A stretch of DNA of 64,000 nt from Holophagales bacterium (GTDB taxonomy: Bacteria > Acidobacteriota > Thermoanaerobaculia > Multivoradales > Multivoraceae). The stretch covers positions 1-64,000 of the forward strand of contig VYDI01000029.1 of the NCBI GenBank assembly GCA_009843505.1, read 5' to 3'. Each line of letters begins with the position of its first letter. The first letter of the stretch is position 1. The notes beneath the pieces were generated by a model. That model saw only the letters and a list, made by a program, of their open reading frames with translations. It was not told the DNA's origin and ran no database searches. Below, in pieces: positions 32,541 to 39,667 of this stretch. The translations under genes were made by a program, and so were the position numbers.

Positions 32541-34559
32541 TCAGGGGGCCGCGGCGGCCGCCGGCGCTTCCGGCAACGCCAGCGCCAGGAGTTCGCCCTC
32601 GAAGTCCATGCCGCTGAGCGCCATCACGATGTACTGGCGTCCTTCGTGCAGGTAGGTCATCGGTGCGCCGCTGACGCCGGCCGGCAGCTCCGTTTCCCAG
32701 ACGACCTCGCCGGTTCTCTTGTCGTAGGCCCTGAACTTGCGGCTGCCCGCGCCCTCGGGCTGGACGATCATGGCATCCGAGCCGTCGGCCAGGAACACCA
32801 GGGTCTTGGTGACCAGCGCCGACACGCGGCCCTGTTGCCCCAGCGGTGGCAGGTCGAGGTGGGCGAGCGCGGGGTGATCGCGCGGTCCATCCCCGTTCGG
32901 GACCATCCACAGGTGTTCGCCCGTGTCGAGGTCGATCGCGGTCAGCCGGCCATAGGGCGGCTTCGTGATCGGCAGGCCGTTGGGCAGGGTCGCCCACTCG
33001 TAGCCGTCGGCCTCGCTCAGGTCGACCCGGTAACGCAGGTTGGAGCGCGCGGGGTCGGGGGGCGGACGCAGGCCCAGGATCGCCGGCACGGTGACCGACG
33101 GCAGATAGAGCACGTTGGTCTCCGGATCGAGTGCGGCGCCGTTCCAGTTGGTGCCGCCGACTGCCCCGGGCACCTGGATGGTGGGCAGGGCGTCGGAGTC
33201 GTCCATCAGGGTGGGCGGCTGGAAGATCGGGCCGATCCGGTACTGCGAGACGTACTCGATTGCCATGGCGCGCAGTTCCGGCGTGAAGTCGATCAGATCG
33301 TCGATGGCCAGTCCCTGGAGGTCGTAGGGGAGAGGCCAGGTCGGGTGCGGCTGGGTCGGCCAGGCGCGCTCGCCCGGCACGTCGGAAGCCGGCACTGGTA
33401 GCTCGACGATCGGCCAGACCGGCTCGCCGGTCTCCCGATCGAAGACATAGAGGAACGCCTGCTTGGAAGGTTGGGCGAGCGCCTTGATGGGCTTGCCGTC
33501 GACGACGATGTCCGCGAGCACGGGCGCCGCGGGGAAGTCGTAGTCCCAGAGACCGTGATGCACGGCCTGGAAGTGCCAGCGCCGCTCGCCGGTCTCGGCG
33601 TCGAGAGCGAGGATCGACTCGGCGAACAGGCCCTTGCCCGGGCGGTGCCCGCCGTACCAGTCGTTGCTCGGCGTGCTCGTTGCCGCGTAGGCGATGCCGA
33701 GTTCCTGGTCGCAACTGATCCAGGTCCAGACGTTGGCGGCGCCGGCCTCGGCCGCCTCGAGGCTGTCCCAGGAGTCGAATCCGAACTCGCCCGGCTCCGG
33801 GATGATGTTGAACCGCCAGCGCAGGGCTCCGGAGCGCGAGTCGTAGCCGCGGATCATCCCCGGCGGGTTCCTCCTTCGCGACCAGGCATCGGCCGTCGAT
33901 TCGCCGAGGACGATCACATCGCCGCACACGACGGGCGCCGAGGTCCAGAAGTACTGGCGGCGCGTAACGCCGCTCCCGACGTCGAGCATGTCGGCGCGGC
34001 CGCCATCGCCGAAGTCGGGGTCGAGGGCGCCGGTGTCCGCGTCGAGGGCGGTCAGACGGCCGTTTCCGGTGAAGAAGAGCCGGCGCTTCTCTCCGTCGTT
34101 CCAGGTCACGCCACCGCGGACGGAGCCGCGGCCCATGTTCCGTGGCTCTTCGTCCTCAAATGGATCGTAGGTCCACAGGATCTCGCCACTGGCGGGATCG
34201 AGCGCGGCCGCGCCCAGGCCGGTCGCGACCAGCACCCTGCCGTCGCGCATCATCGGAGTGTTCTGGAAGACGAAGGGCGGAGTGACGCCATCGTGGCGGG
34301 CGGCGATCCCGTAGTCGATCGACTTCCAGCGCCAGGCGACCTCGAGCTGGTGCACGTTGTCGCGGTCGATCTGGTCCAGTGGCGAGTACTTGCTGCTCCG
34401 GCTGTCCGCGGCGTAGTTGTGCCATTCGCCGGCTGGCTGAGCTCCTGCCCCGTTGCCGGAAGCCGGTCGCGGAGATGCGGCGGCCTGACCGTGGGCGCCG
34501 GCGACACCCGTAGCCGCCAGCGCGGCGCCCAGAAGGAACGCCTTCGAACGACGGATCAT
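32541..34559 (-). CDS. PQQ-dependent dehydrogenase (membrane-type quinoprotein)
   Basis: 672 residues from ATG at 34559, which begins MIRRSKAFLLGAALAATGVAGAHG, a signal peptide; a GTG 31 codons upstream is less likely. An eight-bladed propeller with W-motif repeats: GEWHNYAADSRSSKYSPLDQI (blade 1), ALDPASGEILWTYD, ALDAETGERRWHFQAVHHGLWDYD, YVFDRETGEPVWPIVE, GAVGGTNWNGAALDPE, AIDLDTGEHLWMV. This layout matches the glucose/quinate-type PQQ dehydrogenases that pass electrons to ubiquinone or a cytochrome; no N-terminal TM bundle or C-terminal haem motif is present. The substrate is uncertain. Confidence 0.88.
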   Translation of the reverse strand: MIRRSKAFLLGAALAATGVAGAHGQAAASPRPASGNGAGAQPAGEWHNYAADSRSSKYSPLDQIDRDNVHQLEVAWRWKSIDYGIAARHDGVTPPFVFQNTPMMRDGRVLVATGLGAAALDPASGEILWTYDPFEDEEPRNMGRGSVRGGVTWNDGEKRRLFFTGNGRLTALDADTGALDPDFGDGGRADMLDVGSGVTRRQYFWTSAPVVCGDVIVLGESTADAWSRRRNPPGMIRGYDSRSGALRWRFNIIPEPGEFGFDSWDSLEAAEAGAANVWTWISCDQELGIAYAATSTPSNDWYGGHRPGKGLFAESILALDAETGERRWHFQAVHHGLWDYDFPAAPVLADIVVDGKPIKALAQPSKQAFLYVFDRETGEPVWPIVELPVPASDVPGERAWPTQPHPTWPLPYDLQGLAIDDLIDFTPELRAMAIEYVSQYRIGPIFQPPTLMDDSDALPTIQVPGAVGGTNWNGAALDPETNVLYLPSVTVPAILGLRPPPDPARSNLRYRVDLSEADGYEWATLPNGLPITKPPYGRLTAIDLDTGEHLWMVPNGDGPRDHPALAHLDLPPLGQQGRVSALVTKTLVFLADGSDAMIVQPEGAGSRKFRAYDKRTGEVVWETELPAGVSGAPMTYLHEGRQYIVMALSGMDFEGELLALALPEAPAAAAAP

Positions 34560-34667
34560 CCGAACTCGCCGGCGGTGGCGACGCCAGGCAAGCATCGGTT
34601 GGGATGGATGAGTTTCGAACGGGTCACCGGCACCTCTCGGGAAGAGAACCACCGGAGTCTACTTCCG

Positions 34668-36050
34668 CTAGCGGGCCGTTTCGCGGACGCCTACCGTAGC
34701 CTCCCCGTCGTCGACGCTCTCGTCCGTTTCGCCGCGGACCCAGACCAGGCGATACACGTCGAGTGGCCGGAGTTCGGCTTCCAGGACCTGCCGGATCAGG
34801 TTCGAGGAACCCGGACGGGCGACGAAGGCGCCGCGCTCGAGGAAGGCGAAGACGCGTTCGCGATCCTTGCAGGCGTCGTCCTGCTCGTCGCAGCCGAAGT
34901 CGTTGCCGTCCGTGTCAAGCAGGAAGAGGAGCGGATCCGGCGACACGAACCTGCCGTCGAGGCTGCGGTACGCGCGCCAGAGATCGAGGGAGGGGATCGT
35001 CCAGCCGTCTCCGGATTCCGCGAAGCCGACCGTCTCGACGACGGGACCGTCCGGCACGGCGGTGATGACGGCCGGGAACGGATCGAAGACCCGGCGCGAG
35101 AGTTCCTGCAGCGTGAAGGCGTCGTCGTCGGGGACCTCGAAGATCTCCAACAGCGGCGCGCCGGCGTCTACGATCCGCTCGATGAGCTCGATCTCGAGGT
35201 CGCGGAGAACAGGCTGGCCCGCCGCCGGTTGCTCCGGGGGCGTGGGCGGCGCCGTGGACGGAGCCAGCTCCCGGGGCGGCGCAGCAAGCCTCGATTCGGG
35301 CAGTTCATCGCCGTCGGCGGCGCCGAACAGAGCCCGCAGGCACTCGAAGCGGCGGCCGGGGTTCTCGTCCACGTAGCGCCACAGCGCCGCCACCCGTCGC
35401 TGGTACCGGGCGGCATCAGCGGCGAAACCGCGCAGGCCCCGCTCCACCGCGTCGGACTCGCCGGCCGTGGCCTGCGTTCCGCCGTCGGACACGAACTCCA
35501 GCGAGACGGTTTGCGGCGGCGGCCGCTGCTGGTCGGGCATGCGCCGCTCGTTGTCCCAGACGGCGAGCGATGGACGGATCGGCGTGTTGGCGAAGAACTC
35601 CTGGAGTTCGGCATCCGGGTTCCCGACCAGCGCCCAGCGGCGGTAGCTGGTCAGCTCTCTGCCTGCCCGCTCCCACTCGGCGCCGTCGGCCAGTGGCTCG
35701 TACAGGCGGTCGAACCGCAGATGCCAGGCGTCGTAGCCGTTCATCAACGCCTCCGTCCGGTCGTTCAACCGGCGCTCGATCAGTGCGTTTCCCTCGGGGA
35801 CCTTGTGGCGGTGGATCGAAACCTCAGCCTCCAGCTTCACGTAGCCGCCGGTATCGGGCGGCTCGACCACATCGTCCCCGGAGGGCTCCAGATCGTCCGC
35901 CGACGGCGGGAAGAACTCGAGGTGCAGGGTCTCCGCGACCGGGTCGTCGGTGCAGCCGGCCAGCGCGATAGCGAGCACCGCCGTGATCGCTCCAGGGAGG
36001 GCGCGACGGATCGCTGCTCCAGGCGCGAGGGACGGGCGGCTGGCGACCAT
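34668..36050 (-). CDS. Lipoprotein of unknown function
   Basis: 460 residues from ATG at 36050, where a classic lipoprotein signal begins (ends VLAIALAGC, Cys33). The mature protein is acidic, with a Pro/Thr-rich spacer at about 260-290 (APPTPPEQPAAG). ALWRYVDENPGRRFECLRALFG and a Cys pair FGCDEQDDACKD near the C-terminus stand out. No named domain. It should be anchored in the outer membrane or the periplasmic face. Its 5' end faces the ligase gene at 36110, only 59 nt away, so the two share a short divergent promoter region. Confidence 0.65.
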   Translation of the reverse strand: MVASRPSLAPGAAIRRALPGAITAVLAIALAGCTDDPVAETLHLEFFPPSADDLEPSGDDVVEPPDTGGYVKLEAEVSIHRHKVPEGNALIERRLNDRTEALMNGYDAWHLRFDRLYEPLADGAEWERAGRELTSYRRWALVGNPDAELQEFFANTPIRPSLAVWDNERRMPDQQRPPPQTVSLEFVSDGGTQATAGESDAVERGLRGFAADAARYQRRVAALWRYVDENPGRRFECLRALFGAADGDELPESRLAAPPRELAPSTAPPTPPEQPAAGQPVLRDLEIELIERIVDAGAPLLEIFEVPDDDAFTLQELSRRVFDPFPAVITAVPDGPVVETVGFAESGDGWTIPSLDLWRAYRSLDGRFVSPDPLLFLLDTDGNDFGCDEQDDACKDRERVFAFLERGAFVARPGSSNLIRQVLEAELRPLDVYRLVWVRGETDESVDDGEATVGVRETAR

Positions 36051-36109
36051 GGTCCTAGTTTGCAACACGCGTAGGATCGACCGTCTTCCCGCGGACTCGC
36101 ATCGAACCG

Positions 36110-37609
36110 ATGAACCTGTACGCCCTGCTCCACGAGCGATTCGAGGGGGCCCTCGATTGTCCGAGTCTGGTGCCGCACGGCGCCTTGGACGGAACGGGAG
36201 ACTCGGTGTGGACGTATCGGGATCTGGATGTCGCTTCGGCCCGATTGGCCGGGGCGCTCCGTCGGCGCGGCGTTGAGCCTGGCGACCGGGTGCTCGTCCA
36301 GATCCCGAAGTCGGCCGAGGCGGTGGCTCTCTACTTGGGCGTACTCCGCTGCGGCGGGGTCTACGTGCCGCTGAACACCGCCTACACCGAGCGGGAGGTG
36401 GCCTTCTTCGTGGCAGACGCGTCACCGCGCGTCGTCGTCCGCGGCGCGGGCGGTGTCGGCGAGCCGGACGTCGAGAAAGGACCGCGCGCTATCGGCATCG
36501 ACGTGTTGTGGGGAGAGGCCAGCTCCTTCGATCCCGATCCGGCGATCGAACCCCGCGACGACGACGACCTGGCGGCCATCTGCTACACGTCCGGCACGAC
36601 CGGACGTTCCAAGGGCGCGACGATGACGCACCACAACCTGACCTCGAACGCGCTGGCGCTGCACCGGATCTGGGGCTTCGAGCCTGGTGACGTACTGCTG
36701 CACGCACTGCCGATCTTCCATGTCCACGGGCTGTTCGTGGCGCTCCACACGGCGTTTCTGAACACCTCGAAGGTGCTCTTCCTGCCGCGGTTCGACGCCT
36801 CGGAGGTGCGCCGGCTGCTGCCGGAGGCGACGGTGCTGATGGGCGTGCCGACGTTCTACTCGCGGCTGCTGGCGGAGCCTGGTTTCGGCAGTGCGGACTG
36901 CGAGACCATCCGGCTGTTCGTCTCCGGCTCGGCGCCTTTGACGGAAGCCGTCTTTGGTGACTTCCAGGCCCGCACCGGCCACCGGATTCTGGAGCGCTAC
37001 GGCATGACGGAGGCTGGCATGATCACCTCGAACCCGCTCGATGGAGAGCGCGTGGCCGGGACGGTCGGTTTTCCGCTGCCTGATGTCGAGGTCCGGGCCG
37101 TGGGTGAGGACGGCGCCGAAGTACCGGCAGGCGAGGTCGGCACCCTGGAGATCCGCGGTCCGAACCTGTTCGCCGGCTACTGGGGCTTGCCGGACAAGAC
37201 GGCAGCGGAGATGCGCGGCGATGGCTTCTTCGTCACCGGCGACCTCGCGAGTGTCGACGGCGAGGGGCGGGTGACCCTGGTTGGCCGCGACAAGGACCTG
37301 ATCATCGCCGGGGGCTTCAACGTCTATCCCAAGGAGGTCGAGGACCGGCTCGACGAGATAGCGGGCGTAGCGGAGTCGGCCGTGATCGGCGCGCCGCACG
37401 CCGACCTGGGCGAAGGCGTGGTTGCCGTGCTCGTCGCCGAAGGGGCGCGGGTCGAAAACGATACGCTGCGCGCCGCGCTCGGTGCGGGGCTCGCACGCTA
37501 CAAGCATCCCCGCCGGTTCTTCTGGGTCGACGAACTGCCGCGCAACGCGATGGGAAAAGTGCAGAAGAACATCCTGCGAGAGCGGTACCGCGACGCATAC
37601 GACGGATGA
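36110..37609 (+). CDS. Acyl-CoA synthetase, malonyl-CoA synthetase (MatB)-like
   Basis: 499 residues, adenylate-forming enzyme. A3-type P-loop YTSGTTGRSKGATMTHHN (about 162-179), LPIFHVHGLFVALHTAF (the MatB-like HVHGL stretch), ERYGMTEAGM, FVTGDLASVDGEGRVTLVGRDKDLIIAGG and the catalytic Lys in PRNAMGKVQKN near the C-terminus. The HVHGLFVAL block and LMGVPTFYSRLL match malonyl-CoA synthetases, which make malonyl-CoA from malonate, ATP and CoA; another short dicarboxylate or acyl chain is the alternative. The SDR gene follows after 12 nt with its own GGAG site, so they form an operon. Confidence 0.8.
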   Translation: MNLYALLHERFEGALDCPSLVPHGALDGTGDSVWTYRDLDVASARLAGALRRRGVEPGDRVLVQIPKSAEAVALYLGVLRCGGVYVPLNTAYTEREVAFFVADASPRVVVRGAGGVGEPDVEKGPRAIGIDVLWGEASSFDPDPAIEPRDDDDLAAICYTSGTTGRSKGATMTHHNLTSNALALHRIWGFEPGDVLLHALPIFHVHGLFVALHTAFLNTSKVLFLPRFDASEVRRLLPEATVLMGVPTFYSRLLAEPGFGSADCETIRLFVSGSAPLTEAVFGDFQARTGHRILERYGMTEAGMITSNPLDGERVAGTVGFPLPDVEVRAVGEDGAEVPAGEVGTLEIRGPNLFAGYWGLPDKTAAEMRGDGFFVTGDLASVDGEGRVTLVGRDKDLIIAGGFNVYPKEVEDRLDEIAGVAESAVIGAPHADLGEGVVAVLVAEGARVENDTLRAALGAGLARYKHPRRFFWVDELPRNAMGKVQKNILRERYRDAYDG

Positions 37610-37621
37610 AGGAGGGGCTCA

Positions 37622-38479
37622 ATGACGCAGACTGACAGGAAGCTCGAAGGCAAAGTCGCCCTGGTCACCGGAGCGAGCCGCGGCATCGGCAAGGCAATCG
37701 CCGAGCTGTTCGCCGAGCACGGCGCCCGGGTCGCCTGCACGGCGCGGACGCTGTCCGAGGGCGGACACTACCTGGGCGGCTCGCTCGAGACGACGATCGA
37801 GGAGATCCGGGCCGCCGCCGGCGACGCCACCGCGTTCGCCTGTGACGTCTCCGAGTACGAGAACTGCGAGCGCCTGGTGAACGAGGTGCGCGACGCCCTC
37901 GGACCCATCGACGTGCTGATCAACAACGCCGCCCTGACCTACTTCATCCCGGTCGTCGATTTCCCGATCAACAAGTGGCACCGCTCGACGGCGGTCAACT
38001 TCCACGCGCCGTTCTATCTCTCGAAGCTCGTGCTGCCCGGGATGATCGAGTGTGGCGCGGGCAGCATCGTCAACGTCTCCTCGGGCGCGGCGATCGGCCC
38101 CGGCCGCGGCCCTTACAAGGGCCCGCAGTTCGCGGGCGGCTCGCTGTACGGCGCCGAGAAGGCGGCCCTGGAGCGCTTCACCCAGGGCCTCGCCTCCGAG
38201 GTGTACGAGCACGGTGTCTCGGTGACCTGCTACAGCCCGTCCCAGATCGTCCCCACGCCTGGGGTCGTCCACCACCGGCTGATGGAAGGACGCGACCCGA
38301 ACGAGGCGGAAACCGTCGAGATCATGGCCCAGGCGGCCCTGCTGCTCGCCACCGAGCCGCTCGACCGGGTCACCGGCCGGGTCACCTACAGCCAGGCGAT
38401 CCTGGAGGAGTTCGGCTGGATCGAGAAGGGGCGAGGATTGGGCACGGAGCGACAGGGCTCCGGCTACAGCATGATCTGA
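37622..38479 (+). CDS. Short-chain dehydrogenase/reductase (SDR)
   Basis: 285 residues, classical SDR fold. Cofactor motif TGASRGIGKAIAELF (about 16-30), NNAA at about 101-104, active-site Ser/Tyr/Lys around VSSGAAIG and SLYGAEKAALERF (Tyr-x-x-x-Lys with the Tyr at about 176). Residues GGHYLGGSLETTIEE after strand 2 are longer than usual, as in SDRs that act on CoA or hydroxyacyl substrates. It is co-transcribed with the MatB-like ligase, so it may reduce or oxidise an acyl-CoA or semialdehyde product (inference). A terminator hairpin follows at 38488. Confidence 0.85.
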   Translation: MTQTDRKLEGKVALVTGASRGIGKAIAELFAEHGARVACTARTLSEGGHYLGGSLETTIEEIRAAAGDATAFACDVSEYENCERLVNEVRDALGPIDVLINNAALTYFIPVVDFPINKWHRSTAVNFHAPFYLSKLVLPGMIECGAGSIVNVSSGAAIGPGRGPYKGPQFAGGSLYGAEKAALERFTQGLASEVYEHGVSVTCYSPSQIVPTPGVVHHRLMEGRDPNEAETVEIMAQAALLLATEPLDRVTGRVTYSQAILEEFGWIEKGRGLGTERQGSGYSMI

Positions 38480-38487
38480 CTGGTGGA

Positions 38488-38506
38488 GCGAGGCCCTTGG
38501 CCTCGC
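38488..38506 (+). terminator. Terminator-like hairpin after the SDR gene
   Basis: An 8-bp perfect stem, GCGAGGCC / GGCCTCGC, with loop CTT, starts 9 nt after the SDR stop codon and is followed by GCGTTTCGTT. It probably ends the ligase-SDR transcript ahead of the converging gene at 38560. Confidence 0.6.
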
Positions 38507-38521
38507 GCGTTTCGTTCAGAA

Positions 38522-38549
38522 AGCCGACGAGGACGTCGGCGCACCCAGT
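38522..38549 (-). repeat. REP-like palindromic element, copy 2
   Basis: On the minus strand it reads ACTGGGTGCGCCGACGTCC then TCGTCGGCT, matching the element at 25577-25606 apart from paired changes in the palindromic arms (GCCGGCG to GCCGACG with TCGTCGG). The changes keep the hairpin. Like copy 1 it lies between convergent genes. Confidence 0.5.
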
Positions 38550-38559
38550 TTGACCGGCG

Positions 38560-39630
38560 TTACTCCGCGTCTTTCACCGGCTTGCCGGCGGCGATCCACT
38601 CCTTCTCGAGCTGGCGCGCTCCCCTGAGCTGGCCCAGCATCGAGTAGTTGCCTTCGTGGCAGGCGTACTCGTAGTTGTACTGGTCGGTCTTCGGCCAGGG
38701 CATCTCGCCGCCGAAGGGCGCCGTGTGCTCCTCATCCTCGACCTCGAACTGGTAGAGCAGCGACTTGCCGTCGATCGGGCTGAAACGCTCCGTCACCTTC
38801 ATCGCGCCGCGCGGCACACCGGCCGACTCTCTGCCGTGCAGCATCTGGGGCGCCGCTTCGCGACGGAAGTTCGTCGTCTCGACGACCAGGGTGTCGCCCT
38901 CCCACCTTCCGATCGAGTCGCCGGAGTAGGACTGGTACGGCGCGCGAGAATGCTCCGCGTCGATCCTCACGACCCGCGTCCAGTGCATCCACTCGATGTG
39001 GATCATCAGATAGTCGTCCGTCTGCACCAGGGTCTTCAGGTTGTTGTAGGAGATCGTGCGGATGGGGATCGAGGCGCCGGGCTGGTAGATGCAACGCACG
39101 CCGAGGACCATCGTCTCCGGGCTGTCGAAGGGCGTATCGCCCGATTCCAGCCACCAGGCCGTGCCGTCGTCGTTCATCCAGATGAACCGCGGCAGGGCGC
39201 CGCGGCTCTTCTGGGCTGCTTCTGTCAGCGGCGGCATCCGTCCGTTCGGGGGGTTCGTCAGGATAGACGTGCGGTACTTGCCGTCGATCATGAACATCGT
39301 GTGGCCCGGATCGAACCAGGCATAGTTGTAGCTCTGCCGGTCGATGAAGGCTCCCTTCTCCGGCGGCGGCCGATCCGGCGCACTGGCGGCGTCGCCGGCC
39401 AGAACGCGCTGGCGCTGGTTCGCTTCGACCTCGGCCGCCTCGTCGGGGCTAAGGACGAGCTCCTCGCCGCGCTCGGGCCGGCGCTCGAAGGGCGTCAGCG
39501 AGCGGATGTCGTAGCGGCCGGTGAAGTCGGGCTTGCCGCTTGAGGTACGGGGAATGTCGTCGGCCGCCGCGGTGGCGGCACCAGCTCCCCACATGAGCAG
39601 TGCACAGATGAGAGCGAGGGTCTTCCGCAT
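38560..39630 (-). CDS. Secreted protein, unnamed DUF6152-associated family (copy 3)
   Basis: 356 residues, ATG at 39630 with AAGGAGAAC upstream. Signal peptide 1-24. The mature start DIPRTSSGKPDFTGRYDIRSLTPF is close to that of 4250-5350. Common blocks are DGKYRTSILTNPPNGRMPPL, DGTAWWLESGDTPFDSPE, GDSIGRWEGDTLVVETTNF, KVTERFSPIDGKSLLY and YACHEGNYSMLGQLRGAR. No DUF6152 gene accompanies this copy. The function of the family is unknown; three copies in 40 kb indicate an expanded family in this genome. It is 37 nt downstream of the DUF3604 gene (same strand), so they may be co-transcribed. Confidence 0.75.
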   Translation of the reverse strand: MRKTLALICALLMWGAGAATAAADDIPRTSSGKPDFTGRYDIRSLTPFERRPERGEELVLSPDEAAEVEANQRQRVLAGDAASAPDRPPPEKGAFIDRQSYNYAWFDPGHTMFMIDGKYRTSILTNPPNGRMPPLTEAAQKSRGALPRFIWMNDDGTAWWLESGDTPFDSPETMVLGVRCIYQPGASIPIRTISYNNLKTLVQTDDYLMIHIEWMHWTRVVRIDAEHSRAPYQSYSGDSIGRWEGDTLVVETTNFRREAAPQMLHGRESAGVPRGAMKVTERFSPIDGKSLLYQFEVEDEEHTAPFGGEMPWPKTDQYNYEYACHEGNYSMLGQLRGARQLEKEWIAAGKPVKDAE

Positions 39631-39667
39631 CTCCGTTCTCCTTGTTCGTTTCCCTGAGCCTACCGCC

